The notes below the pieces were generated by a model that saw nothing but the letters and a program-made list of their open reading frames with translations, was not told the origin of the DNA and ran no database searches. Positions 26,399 to 34,934 of a DNA stretch of 58,960 nucleotides are shown here, piece after piece. The stretch is from assembly GCA_020630775.1 (NCBI GenBank), contig JAHDIN010000019.1, positions 1 through 58,960 on the forward strand, in the 5' to 3' direction. The DNA is from Saprospiraceae bacterium. GTDB lineage: Bacteria; Bacteroidota; Bacteroidia; Chitinophagales; Saprospiraceae. Both the position numbers and the translations under genes were made by a program. Each line of letters starts with the position of its first letter. Position 1 is the first letter of the stretch.

Positions 26399-28156
26399 TT
26401 GAAAAATCTCCGTTACTTAAACAAATACCTATGGAAATATAGATGGCGCTTGCTTATGGGTACTCTTTTCGTAGGGTTATCTCAGTACTTTATGGTATTA
26501 GCGCCTAAGGAGATAAGTAGAGCGCTTGATTTTATCATTAGCAAATCAAAGGAAGTCTCTGCTGATGAAAGATCTGCAGAATATCTAGATTTTTTTGGTG
26601 ATGATATTTTACGTTTTGCGGTTACAGTTATCGGCCTTTACTTACTTATGGGTTTTTTCATGTATTGTATGCGAAAAACCATAATCGTCGTCTCGAGACT
26701 TATTGAATACGATATAAGAAAGGAAATCTACGAGCACTATCAATCTCTTGATTTTGCATTTTATAAGAAAAACTTGACAGGTGACTTAATGGCTAGAATA
26801 TCTCAAGATGTCACTAAGGTCAGAATGTATCTCGGACCGGGTTTAATGTACGGTATTAGAGTTACATTCTTAGTTGTATTTGTAATCTTTGCCATGATTC
26901 GAGTCAATCCACAATTGACAATGTTTGCGCTGCTGCCCCTACCCTTCTTATCCTTGTCGATTTATTATGTCAGTAGCATTATCAATAAACGGAGTGACAT
27001 CATCCAAAAGCAAATAGCCAATTTAAATAGTATCTCTCAAGAAGTCTACTCAGGCATTAGGATTGTCAAATCATATGTTAAAGAGAAAGAGTTTTCAGAG
27101 TACTTCAAGGATGAAAGCATTGACTATAAAAATAAAGCATTAGATCTAGCCCGTGTAAACGCATTGTTTTTTCCTTTAATGATTCTGTTAATGAATGTCA
27201 GTACCTTATTGACTGTGTATGTAGGAGGTAAACTTTATGCGCAGGATCAAATTACCATGGGAAATCTACTGGAGTTTATAATCTATATAGGCTATCTCAA
27301 CTGGCCCATCACTTCCATAGGCTGGATTGCATCAATCATTCAGCAAGCTGAAGCTTCTCAAAACAGAATTAACGAAGTACTTAAAGTAGATCCAGAAATA
27401 AAAAATATTTCTAAGGATCAAAAAACATTCGAAGGCTCTATTGAATTTAAGAATGTTTCATTTACTTATCCTGATACAGGAATTCAAGCATTAAAAAATG
27501 TCTCATTTAAAGTAAATCCAGGAGAAAAATTGGCTATTGTAGGACGCACTGCATCTGGCAAAAGCACTATTGCTGATTTGCTTTTGAGATTTTATGATGT
27601 CACCAAAGGAGAAATCCTCATCGACGGTATCAATATCAAAGAATTAAATCTATTCAATTTAAGATCTAACGTAGGTTACATACCTCAGAATGTTTTCTTG
27701 TTTTCAACTTCTATAGAAGACAATGTACGCTTTGGAAAAAATGAAGCAGAGTTGGATGCTGTAAAGCAATATTCAGAATATGCTGCCATTCATAAAGATA
27801 TCTCAGAACTTCCCGATGGATATTCTACAATGGTCGGAGAACGGGGTGTTACCTTATCTGGAGGTCAAAAACAACGCGTATCCATTGCTAGAGCTTTGAT
27901 AAAAAATCCAGATATTATTCTTTTCGATGACTCTCTATCTGCACTAGATGCAAATACAGAGCATAAAATATTGAACTATCTTAATGAGGTCTTAGAAAAT
28001 AAGACATCTATTATTGTCACTCATAGGATAAGTCCGCAACTCAAGTTTGATAAAATCTTAGTCTTAGAATCTGGAGAAATTGAGGACTTTGGATCTCATG
28101 ATGAACTGATTAAAAAGGACGGATATTATAGTCAAATAATAGAAAAACAGTCCTAA
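26399..28156 (+). CDS. ABC exporter, fused permease and ATPase (MsbA/LmrA-like)
   Basis: 585 residues beginning with TTG; homologues of this kind usually begin 'MKxLRYLNKY', which supports this start over a downstream ATG. Six membrane helices (about 20-310) form a type IV exporter permease, and the C-terminal ATPase has Walker A at 382-390 (GRTASGKST; Lys388), the ABC signature LSGGQ at 486-490, Walker B 'DIILFDDSLSALD' and the switch His in 'IIVTHR'. A Walker B aspartate (Asp) replaces the usual catalytic glutamate after 'ILFD', so this half-site may be weak. It works as a dimer at the inner membrane; lipid or drug export is likely, substrate unknown. Confidence 0.9.
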   Translation: MKNLRYLNKYLWKYRWRLLMGTLFVGLSQYFMVLAPKEISRALDFIISKSKEVSADERSAEYLDFFGDDILRFAVTVIGLYLLMGFFMYCMRKTIIVVSRLIEYDIRKEIYEHYQSLDFAFYKKNLTGDLMARISQDVTKVRMYLGPGLMYGIRVTFLVVFVIFAMIRVNPQLTMFALLPLPFLSLSIYYVSSIINKRSDIIQKQIANLNSISQEVYSGIRIVKSYVKEKEFSEYFKDESIDYKNKALDLARVNALFFPLMILLMNVSTLLTVYVGGKLYAQDQITMGNLLEFIIYIGYLNWPITSIGWIASIIQQAEASQNRINEVLKVDPEIKNISKDQKTFEGSIEFKNVSFTYPDTGIQALKNVSFKVNPGEKLAIVGRTASGKSTIADLLLRFYDVTKGEILIDGINIKELNLFNLRSNVGYIPQNVFLFSTSIEDNVRFGKNEAELDAVKQYSEYAAIHKDISELPDGYSTMVGERGVTLSGGQKQRVSIARALIKNPDIILFDDSLSALDANTEHKILNYLNEVLENKTSIIVTHRISPQLKFDKILVLESGEIEDFGSHDELIKKDGYYSQIIEKQS

Positions 28157-28264
28157 TCTGCCTCAAAGCCTGTATTTTAAGTCACTAGCCTGCCCTAAAA
28201 ATTTAATATTATCTTGTTTTTTAATGAAAAAAACTATTTTAGTAGAAATTAAAAGCGACGCGAC

Positions 28265-28687
28265 GTGGAAAATGACAAAAAGTTTGAAAGCGTTTACTCA
28301 ACGAAAGTAAGAGCGGGAAAGAGAAGAACCTACTTTTTTGACGTGAGACAAACGAAGGGTGAAGATTATTACATCACAATCACTGAAAGCACGAAGAGAT
28401 TTGATGGCAGTGGCTATGAGCGACACAAAATCTTCTTATACAAAGAAGATTTCAATCGTTTTATGAACAGTCTAAATGACACTGTTAATCATGTGAAGAC
28501 CGACTTGATGCCAGATTTTGACTATGAACTCTATGAAAGAAGGCAAAAAGAATGGGAAGAAAAATTAGCTTCTGGTGAATTGGATAGTCCTCAATCTGAT
28601 GGGCAGACTTCGAACACAGCAGAATCTAATGATGCTCCATCAACTGACGATGTTGATACATCTTCAGAAGAAGATTTAAGCTGGTAA
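28265..28687 (+). CDS. PUR-alpha-like DNA/RNA-binding protein (DUF3276)
   Basis: 140 residues starting with GTG. Residues about 5-85 match the DUF3276/PUR fold of Bacteroidota ('VYSTKVRAGKRRTYFFDVRQTKGEDYYITITES'), a small whirly-like nucleic-acid-binding domain. The C-terminus (95-140) is acidic and low complexity. The family is found across Bacteroidota, where its members bind single-stranded DNA or RNA; the precise cellular role is not known. It is monocistronic: a likely terminator hairpin follows at 28713-28735. Confidence 0.87.
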   Translation: MENDKKFESVYSTKVRAGKRRTYFFDVRQTKGEDYYITITESTKRFDGSGYERHKIFLYKEDFNRFMNSLNDTVNHVKTDLMPDFDYELYERRQKEWEEKLASGELDSPQSDGQTSNTAESNDAPSTDDVDTSSEEDLSW

Positions 28688-28712
28688 TTTAAATTACCCA
28701 TTGGCTAATTGT

Positions 28713-28735
28713 GGTTAAACCAATCAGGTTTGACC
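28713..28735 (+). terminator. Probable intrinsic terminator after the DUF3276 gene
   Basis: GGTTAAACC (28713-28721) pairs over 9 bp with GGTTTGACC (28727-28735), one pair being G-U in RNA, across a 5-nt loop. It is followed by TTGATTTCTTATTT, a moderate U-tract. It could instead be a leader structure for the CDGSH gene 29 bases downstream. Confidence 0.5.
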
Positions 28736-28763
28736 TTGATTTCTTATTTATAAAAAACAAACC

Positions 28764-29015
28764 ATGGAAAAAGGTAAAATAGCAGGTTTAACACCTATAA
28801 AAGTTGATGTTGAAGCAGGTAAAAGATATAGTTGGTGTACTTGTGGATTGAGTGAAAAACAGCCTTTTTGTGATGGTAAGCATAAAGCAGAAGGTAAGTT
28901 TAGTCCATTACCTTACGTCGCTGAAGAAACTAAAACAGTATACTTCTGCAATTGCAAGCAAACTAACAATCCAGGGTTTTGCGACGGCGCACACAAAAAT
29001 TTGTCTGCGGATTAA
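28764..29015 (+). CDS. CDGSH iron-sulfur domain protein, two domains
   Basis: 83 residues with two CDGSH motifs of the form CxCx2(S/T)x3PxCDGxH: 'CTCGLSEKQPFCDGKH' (about 25-40) and 'CNCKQTNNPGFCDGAH' (about 61-76). Each should bind one 2Fe-2S cluster through three Cys and one His. This is the compact two-motif bacterial type, unlike the eukaryotic mitoNEET with its membrane anchor. No signal peptide. Proposed roles of the family are in iron-sulfur or redox handling. It ends convergently, overlapping the next gene by 4 bases. Confidence 0.93.
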   Translation: MEKGKIAGLTPIKVDVEAGKRYSWCTCGLSEKQPFCDGKHKAEGKFSPLPYVAEETKTVYFCNCKQTNNPGFCDGAHKNLSAD

Positions 29016-29431
29016 ATATTCGTAGCTAGATTCCTATCTAGTAATATATCCTTCAATTCTTTTAGTGCTTTATATTCTTGAGGCATAACCTTCTTGAAGG
29101 CCTCCTTAATAGTGAAATACGCACCTTTTTCTAATACTGGTATTGATTTTTTGATTTTAGTCTTGACCAATTTGACATCATACTTGATCATACCTCTTAT
29201 AGAGGGGATATCATGCCAATCCGCTTCTATTGCAATAGTTTTGATTGTCTGACCAGACTCATTTTTGATATCATCGAGTTCTATAGTCATCTCATCATTA
29301 GACTCTACAAGTAGATTTGGTAATTTCCATATGTGTGGATCAGACGCCATTTCATGATTGACCAAAAGAATTTCTAGACCTTTCTCATGACATCTATAAA
29401 GAATTACTCTAACACCATCCAATACCGTCAT
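29012..29431 (-). CDS. Nudix-like protein without a Nudix box, unknown function
   Basis: 139 residues. The opening 'GVRVILYRCHEKGLEILLVNHEM...WKLPN' resembles the first strands of a Nudix hydrolase fold, where such proteins read a substrate-specific loop and then the GX5EX7REUXEEXGU box. That box is not present: the segment that should hold it ('LLVESNDEMTIELDDIKNESGQ') lacks the REUXEE core, so catalysis by the usual mechanism is unlikely. It may be a binding protein or a diverged member. Convergent with the CDGSH gene (4-base overlap). Confidence 0.6.
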   Translation of the reverse strand: MTVLDGVRVILYRCHEKGLEILLVNHEMASDPHIWKLPNLLVESNDEMTIELDDIKNESGQTIKTIAIEADWHDIPSIRGMIKYDVKLVKTKIKKSIPVLEKGAYFTIKEAFKKVMPQEYKALKELKDILLDRNLATNI

Positions 29432-29523
29432 TTCAATAATTTGTATTTAAATGTCAATATCGGTAAAAATGTTTTAAATAAAGCCTTTAATTCTTAAATA
29501 TTATAAATAATAGACATGCGAGC

Positions 29524-30054
29524 CTAGATGCGCTTGATCTTCTTATTCTTCTCATCAGATCTCTCTTTTTGCATATCAAAACCTTCAAAGTTGAATTCCT
29601 TAAACAACTCATCAAAAGAATTCATATCCAAGCTATCAAACATATTGTTGAATTGCTGAAAATCTAAACCCTCGAATAGATTCTGGAATTCGTTCATATC
29701 TAACTGCTCTAACAGCTTCATACTTTCGCCAATTTGCTGTTCAAGCATTTCTGGAGTGAAGTTTTGATCAAATTCACTTTGAAATTCTTCGCCAAACATC
29801 TCGCCTAAGTTGAAAAAACCAAACAAGCTGTCTATATCATCCATTTTCAAATTAGGTGAAATACTATCTTGGAATATCCTTGAAAAATCTTGAGAAAAAA
29901 TTTCATTAAGATCAATTTCACTCATAGCCCTCTCCAGTTCTTCCATTGCTGATTGGAAGGATTGCTCAGTATCATTAGGGGGTGTTTTATCTTTAGATTG
30001 AGAAGATAAATTCAGACTTAAAGTAATTAACAGAATAAAGGTTAATAGTCTCAT
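29524..30054 (-). CDS. Secreted acidic helical protein, unknown function
   Basis: 176 residues with a signal peptide (about 1-19, ending 'LSSQS'). The body is very acidic and rich in Phe, Glu, Gln and Met, with repeated near-copies of an FEGLDFQQF-like unit ('MNEFQNLFEGLDF', 'FNNMFDSLDMNSFDELF', 'FNFEGFDM'), so it looks internally repetitive and helical. The tail is basic (KKIKRI). I do not recognise a family. It starts 2 bases after the stop of the 219-residue gene upstream, so the two are one operon. Confidence 0.75.
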   Translation of the reverse strand: MRLLTFILLITLSLNLSSQSKDKTPPNDTEQSFQSAMEELERAMSEIDLNEIFSQDFSRIFQDSISPNLKMDDIDSLFGFFNLGEMFGEEFQSEFDQNFTPEMLEQQIGESMKLLEQLDMNEFQNLFEGLDFQQFNNMFDSLDMNSFDELFKEFNFEGFDMQKERSDEKNKKIKRI

Positions 30055-30056
30055 CT

Positions 30057-30716
30057 TTAAATTTTTCGATTTATTAGAAGATCATATAAAACTATGGCTA
30101 TAAAACCATCACTGATCTTCAAAGTTTTATTTTCAAAAAGCGTAAAGTATCTATCTAACTGATATCTACCTTGTTTGTCAGGAGCACTAACGTAAGCTAA
30201 AGCCTGATTATTTCTAAAAATTGTTCTGACAGACTTTTCACTATCCGCTTTTGTCAAGTATATTCTATCGCCATCCAAACAAACTAATACACCATCGATA
30301 CTTATAGTTCCAATATTCTGTCCATTTTTAAAAACTTTAAGGCTTTGTCCAACCATTTTAAACGAGTAAGTATCTTTCTTTGATTTGACTACAAGAAGGA
30401 ATCTATCATTACTGTATGTCTTTATAGCCCAAGTAAAAAGTTTTTCCTGATAAATGGTTTGGACATATCCACTTCTATACTTTCGCTTTTTTTGAGGGGT
30501 TAAGCTAGTTGAAATTAAACTACATTCTTCTGTATCTAATTCTACTAAGTCGTTAGCCTTTATCTGCAAATCTTCTTTCATTAAGTCAGCATCTTTTGCC
30601 ATTGCTCTATTTACAGATCTAGTACCTAGAATGAAAGAAGTAATCTCATACATCAAATAGAAGGTAAATGCACCGAAGGCTCCTAAAACAATTATAAACT
30701 TGAACAGAAATGTCAT
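30057..30716 (-). CDS. Membrane-anchored protein of unknown function
   Basis: 219 residues. One N-terminal membrane helix (about 5-29) followed by a soluble beta-rich part ('LVVKSKKDTYSFKMVGQSLKVFKNGQNIGTI') that might resemble a phospholipid-scramblase or tubby-like sheet, but I cannot support a family. It is the first gene of a two-gene operon with the acidic secreted protein (2-base gap), 77 bases downstream of rpoD on the same strand and separated from it by a strong terminator. Confidence 0.75.
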   Translation of the reverse strand: MTFLFKFIIVLGAFGAFTFYLMYEITSFILGTRSVNRAMAKDADLMKEDLQIKANDLVELDTEECSLISTSLTPQKKRKYRSGYVQTIYQEKLFTWAIKTYSNDRFLLVVKSKKDTYSFKMVGQSLKVFKNGQNIGTISIDGVLVCLDGDRIYLTKADSEKSVRTIFRNNQALAYVSAPDKQGRYQLDRYFTLFENKTLKISDGFIAIVLYDLLINRKI

Positions 30717-30734
30717 TTAGTATAGGTAAAAAAA

Positions 30735-30762
30735 TGGCTCACGATGTGTACATCGTAAGCCA
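30735..30762 (-). terminator. Intrinsic terminator of rpoD
   Basis: Read on the minus strand, TGGCTTACGATG pairs with CATCGTGAGCCA over 12 positions with one mismatch across a 4-nt loop, followed by a run of T. It lies 32 bases after the rpoD stop. Confidence 0.88.
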
Positions 30763-30793
30763 ATAGGAAATTTTATTTAATCGTTGAAATTTA

Positions 30794-31660
30794 TTATCCT
30801 AAGTAGGACTTCAACGCATTTTTATTTACAGATTTTCTCAATCTTCTCAATGCTCTTTCTTTAATTTGACGAACACGCTCTCTAGTTAATCCATATAATT
30901 CGCCAATCTCTTCAAGAGTCAAAGACTTGTGACCATTTAAACCATAATATGCTGATAATACCTCAATCTCACGAGAGCTCAACAAGGATAGACCAAAACT
31001 TACTTCCTCTTTGAGAGACTCTTCCATTAAACTTAAATCGGGCGCCTTCTGATCATCGGATTGAAATAAATCTAACATTGTACTTTCTCCTTCTTCTCCA
31101 CCGATTGGTGCATCCATTGAAAGATGTCTTCCTCCCCCATTCATTACGTTAGAGATATCTTGAATTTTCATATCCAATAATTCCGCTAACTCTTCATGGG
31201 TTGGATTTCTTTCAAATTCTTGAACAAATGATACGTATGCTTCATTGACTTTAGAATAAGAACTTACTTTATTTAGAGGTAATCTTACTAGTCTAGAATT
31301 TTCTACTATTGATTGCAGGATCGATTGTCTGATCCACCAAACTGCATAAGAAATGAATTTGAAACCTTTGGTTTCATCGAATCTTTTAGCTGCTTTCATC
31401 AATCCCACATTCCCTTCATTGATCAAATCACTTAATGAAAGACCTTGATTTTGGTATTGCTTGGCTACAGAAACAACGAATCTCAAGTTAGCTTGAGTCA
31501 TTCTCTCAAGAGCAGCCATATCTCCAGCTCTGATTTTTCTTGCTAATTCTGCTTCTTCTTCAGGAACCAACATATCTATTTTGGATATATCATTTAAATA
31601 TTTATCCAAAGCAAGGCTTTCCCTAGTCGTAATCTTGTTGGTAATTTTTAATTGTCTCAT
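30794..31660 (-). CDS. rpoD: Primary RNA polymerase sigma factor (sigma-70 type)
   Basis: 288 residues, the compact form of the Bacteroidota housekeeping sigma, lacking region 1.1. Regions 1.2 ('YLNDISKIDMLVPEEEAELARKI'), 2 ('LRFVVSVAKQYQNQGLSLSDLINEGNVGLMKAAKRFD', 'FISYAVWWIRQSI'), 3 and 4 ('LTLEEIGELYGLTRERVRQIKERALRRLR') are all complete. It recognises the -33/-7 promoters of this phylum. It has its own terminator at 30735-30762. A 16-nt palindrome, TGTACC-AATA-GGTACA, at 31747-31762 lies 86 bases upstream of its start. Confidence 0.96.
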   Translation of the reverse strand: MRQLKITNKITTRESLALDKYLNDISKIDMLVPEEEAELARKIRAGDMAALERMTQANLRFVVSVAKQYQNQGLSLSDLINEGNVGLMKAAKRFDETKGFKFISYAVWWIRQSILQSIVENSRLVRLPLNKVSSYSKVNEAYVSFVQEFERNPTHEELAELLDMKIQDISNVMNGGGRHLSMDAPIGGEEGESTMLDLFQSDDQKAPDLSLMEESLKEEVSFGLSLLSSREIEVLSAYYGLNGHKSLTLEEIGELYGLTRERVRQIKERALRRLRKSVNKNALKSYLG

Positions 31661-31746
31661 TATCTATCTTTAAAATGAAGTTGAACTTTGATTTGGTCAC
31701 ACATTTTTATTGGACTATTGATTTTCTAATAAAAATTATGTAAACC

Positions 31747-31762
31747 TGTACCAATAGGTACA
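31747..31762. promoter_or_regulatory. Palindrome upstream of rpoD, possible operator
   Basis: TGTACC, AATA, GGTACA: a perfect 6-bp inverted repeat with a 4-nt centre, 86 bases upstream of the rpoD start codon. Its place fits a transcription-factor site, but no regulator is identified. Confidence 0.3.
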
Positions 31763-31880
31763 AGTATTAAACCAAATAAGTTCAGTTTTTGGTAAGAATT
31801 TTACCAATTGCCTTAAATAATTTAGGAAATCACCTCAGAATAGACTCTAAAGGTACAAAAGTTAGAAAAATTGACCTGAA

Positions 31881-34022
31881 TTAAGAAGTAGGTTTTTTCT
31901 CTTTTGGATTAGGTAAAAGTGCTTTTCTCGACAACCTCATCTTGCCAGATTTAGGATCGATACCTATTAATTTAACCTTGATTGGGTCTCCAACTTTAAA
32001 TAATTCCGGAAGATTATTGATTCTGCTATGAGAAATCTCTGAAATGTGTAATAATCCACTCTTACTTTTAAAGTCTACAAACAATCCATAATCCTGGATA
32101 GAAGCTACAACTGAGTCGTATTCATCCCCAACTTGTGGTTCGAAAGCGATATCGTCAATTGCCTGCTTTGCTTGATCTAATCCTTCTTTATCATTAGAAG
32201 AAATTGAAACTACACCTCTATTGTCGACCTCTTCTATATTGATAACTGTACCTGTTCTCGCTTGAAGATCTTGAATAATTTTACCTCCAGGTCCGATGAT
32301 AGCACCGATATAGCTCTTATCAACCGTAAATTCAATGATTCTTGGTGCATGTGGCTTAAAGTCATCATTGGCTTGAGAAATGGTTTTAGCCATTTCATTT
32401 AAGATATGAATTCTACCTTCTTTAGCTTGGACAAGTGCCTTTTCTAAAGTTTCATAAGGTAAACCGTCAATTTTGATATCCATTTGACATGCTGTAATAC
32501 CATTGTCGGTTCCTGTCACCTTAAAGTCCATATCACCAAGAGCATCTTCATCACCTAGGATATCTGATAAAATAACAATGTTATCTCCTTCGGCTATCAT
32601 ACCCATTGCTATACCAGATACCGGAGCTTTTAATTCTATACCACCATCCATAAGTGCTAAAGAACCGGCGCAAACAGTGGCCATTGAAGACGATCCATTA
32701 GATTCTAAAATATCAGATACTAATCTGATCGTATATGGAGTACTCTCTGGTAAAACCTGACGTAATGCACGGCTCGCTAAATTAGCATGACCAACCTCTC
32801 TTCTACCCGGGCCTCTCATCGGCTTGGTCTCACCTACAGATAATGCTGGGAAGTTATAATGTAAAATGAATTTTTCGTAGTAGTTCTCTAAAGCATTGTC
32901 AACCATCTTTTGGTCTAACTTAGAACCTAGAGTTAATGAAGTCAAAGACTGTGTCTCACCTCTATTAAAAATCGCAGATCCGTGAGCTGATGGCAAATAA
33001 TCTATTTCTGTCCAGATAGGACGTACTTCGTTATTCTTTCTACCGTCTAATCTCAAACCTTCATTCAAAACCATACCTCTGATAGATTCTTTTTTGATCT
33101 TATCAAAGTACTCGCTGGCTTTTGAACCGTTCTCTTCAACAAACTCCTCACCTTTTTCTTCTAAAAGAGTAGCTTTAAATTCTTCTTTTAAAGCTTTAAA
33201 TGAATCTTTTCTAGTCTTCTTATCTAAAGCGCCTCTTGAGATGTCCATCACTTTATCATAAATCTTAGATTTTACCCAAGCTTTAAGATCTTCATCTATC
33301 TCAACAGTTTCAATTTCTCTTTTAGGCTTATTTCCTAATTTTTCAGCTAAGTCTAATTGTGCTTGACACTGTACTTTAATGGCTTCATGTCCAGCTTTAA
33401 TAGCTTCAATCAATTCTGCTTCTTGGCATTCTTTTGCTTCACCCTCTACCATCATCACATTTTCCATAGTTGCAGCAACTATAATTTCCAATGTTGCTTC
33501 ACTAAGTTGCGTCTTAGATGGATTGATCACATAAGCGCCATCTATTTTGGCTACTCTTACTTCTGATATAGGACCATCCCATGGAATATCAGATATTGTC
33601 AAGGCTGTAGATGCTGCTAATGCGGTGTAAGCATCTGGCAATCTATCTTCTTCAGCAGAGATTAAGTTTATAATCACCTGAGTATCAAACATATATCCAT
33701 CAGGAAACAATGGTCTTATAGCCCTATCTACTAATCTAGAAGTTAATACCTCATAATCAGAAAGCTTTGTCTCTCTTCTAAAAAAGTTACCTGGGATTCT
33801 TCCGATTGAAGCAAACTTCTCTTGATAGTCAACAGAAAGTGGAAAGAAACTTTGCCCTTCTCTAGCCTCATATGCAGAGACTACAGAACAAAAAAGCATT
33901 GTTTTTCCAATCTTAACGACTACAGAACCATGTGCCTGAGTTGCTAATTTTCCAGTTTCTATGATGACCTCTTCACCATTAGGTAAGTTGAATGAAGTTG
34001 TAGTCGGCGTCTGTTTGCCCAT
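31881..34022 (-). CDS. pnp: Polyribonucleotide nucleotidyltransferase (PNPase)
   Basis: 713 residues, the full family length. Two RNase PH domains (about 5-220 and 325-545; 'RPLFPDGY' in the first and 'GPGRREVGHANLASRAL' in the second), a linking helical domain, then KH (about 555-615, 'IGAIIGPGGKIIQDL') and S1 (about 625-695, 'VVASIQDYGLFVDF') RNA-binding domains. PNPase degrades RNA from the 3' end with phosphate and trims mRNA ends. It lies 94 bases downstream of rpsO on the same strand, the conserved rpsO-pnp order, with a hairpin between them. Confidence 0.97.
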   Translation of the reverse strand: MGKQTPTTTSFNLPNGEEVIIETGKLATQAHGSVVVKIGKTMLFCSVVSAYEAREGQSFFPLSVDYQEKFASIGRIPGNFFRRETKLSDYEVLTSRLVDRAIRPLFPDGYMFDTQVIINLISAEEDRLPDAYTALAASTALTISDIPWDGPISEVRVAKIDGAYVINPSKTQLSEATLEIIVAATMENVMMVEGEAKECQEAELIEAIKAGHEAIKVQCQAQLDLAEKLGNKPKREIETVEIDEDLKAWVKSKIYDKVMDISRGALDKKTRKDSFKALKEEFKATLLEEKGEEFVEENGSKASEYFDKIKKESIRGMVLNEGLRLDGRKNNEVRPIWTEIDYLPSAHGSAIFNRGETQSLTSLTLGSKLDQKMVDNALENYYEKFILHYNFPALSVGETKPMRGPGRREVGHANLASRALRQVLPESTPYTIRLVSDILESNGSSSMATVCAGSLALMDGGIELKAPVSGIAMGMIAEGDNIVILSDILGDEDALGDMDFKVTGTDNGITACQMDIKIDGLPYETLEKALVQAKEGRIHILNEMAKTISQANDDFKPHAPRIIEFTVDKSYIGAIIGPGGKIIQDLQARTGTVINIEEVDNRGVVSISSNDKEGLDQAKQAIDDIAFEPQVGDEYDSVVASIQDYGLFVDFKSKSGLLHISEISHSRINNLPELFKVGDPIKVKLIGIDPKSGKMRLSRKALLPNPKEKKPTS

Positions 34023-34100
34023 TTAGTTAACTTTTATATATGTATGTAATACATCTATCCTGCTACATCGGAGATGGGAGTGATTGTTCAGGATAAAATC

Positions 34101-34122
34101 AAATAAGACCTAAGTCTTATTT
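34101..34122 (-). terminator. Hairpin after rpsO, stop codon inside the stem
   Basis: AAATAAGAC (34101-34109) and GTCTTATTT (34114-34122) are perfect 9-bp complements with a 4-nt loop. On the minus strand the rpsO TAA lies in the first arm, and GATTTTATCC follows. It may be a weak terminator or the processing stem between rpsO and pnp. Confidence 0.55.
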
Positions 34123-34392
34123 TCTAATACTTAATTTCTCTATGATAGCTCTATATCTTGTAATGTCTTTATCCGCAAGATAATTAAGCAACTTTTTTCT
34201 CTTTCCCACTAAAGCCAGAAGGGCTCTTCTAGAGGAGTGGTCTTTTTTATTTTCTAAGAGATGTTCAGAAAGCTTCTTGATTCTGAAAGTAAATAAGGCT
34301 ACTTGGCCTTCGATCGAACCGGTATTAGCTGTAGTGCCACCGTGTTCTTTGAAAATTTCTTCTTTTGCTTCTTTTGTTAAGTACGTTGCCAT
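34117..34392 (-). CDS. rpsO: 30S ribosomal protein S15
   Basis: 91 residues, close to the usual 88-90. The family core is complete: 'HGGTTANTGSIEGQVALFTFRIKKLSEHL', 'DHSSRRALLALVGKRKKLLNYL' and a final basic segment. S15 binds 16S rRNA helices 20-22 and starts assembly of the platform. A TATCTTTG -7 box lies upstream (34442-34449, minus strand). pnp follows after a hairpin. Confidence 0.97.
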   Translation of the reverse strand: MATYLTKEAKEEIFKEHGGTTANTGSIEGQVALFTFRIKKLSEHLLENKKDHSSRRALLALVGKRKKLLNYLADKDITRYRAIIEKLSIRK

Positions 34393-34441
34393 TGTTTTAA
34401 TTTTACCAAAAGGGATTACGAAAATCTTAATTTAGCAAGCG

Positions 34442-34449
34442 CAAAGATA
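34442..34449 (-). promoter_or_regulatory. Possible -7 box of the rpsO-pnp transcript
   Basis: TATCTTTG on the minus strand, 49 bases before the rpsO ATG, matches TAnnTTTG exactly. The upstream TTTG at 34461-34464 is only 11 bases away, too close to be a normal -33 element. Confidence 0.4.
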
Positions 34450-34505
34450 ATATTATTTAACAAAGAAAACAGGCTTCTTTTTAAATCCACATTAAGCACT
34501 TTGAC

Positions 34506-34934
34506 ATGACAAAAATCATCTTAATTCTATTGTTTTCAGTGGGATTCACCACTCTAAATTTTGCTCAAGAGCTACAAATTGATGAGAAAGGGTTCGAAAC
34601 TTTCGAAATGACTGAAGGAGATACCACCTACATCATGAAGAAATACTTCATGGTTTTTCTTAAAAAAGGTGAAAAAAGAGATCAAAGCCCTGAAGAAAGT
34701 GCCATTATTCAAAAAGGACATATGGATCACATGGCCAAATTAGCCGAAGAAGGCATTATCCAAATGGCTGGGCCCTTTGGTGATGATGGTGAAGTAAGAG
34801 GTATAGTTATATACAGTGTACCTACCGAAGAAGAAGTCAAAAAACTTACTTCTGAAGACCCCGCTGTAAAAGCAGGTCGTTTAATCATGGAGATACATCC
34901 ATTTTGGTGTGCGAAAGGAACAACATTAAATTAG
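34506..34934 (+). CDS. Secreted YCII-domain protein
   Basis: 142 residues with a signal peptide (about 1-20, ending 'LNFAQE'). The rest is a YCII-like ferredoxin-fold domain: 'KKYFMVFLKKG', 'QKGHMDHMAKLAEEGIIQMAGPFGDDGEVRGIVIY' and the 'DPAVKAGRLIMEIHPFW' end, with His and Asp at the positions conserved in the family. YCII proteins are small dimeric enzymes or binding proteins whose reactions are mostly unknown; an exported form is less common. Convergent with lptD (4-base overlap). Confidence 0.82.
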   Translation: MTKIILILLFSVGFTTLNFAQELQIDEKGFETFEMTEGDTTYIMKKYFMVFLKKGEKRDQSPEESAIIQKGHMDHMAKLAEEGIIQMAGPFGDDGEVRGIVIYSVPTEEEVKKLTSEDPAVKAGRLIMEIHPFWCAKGTTLN

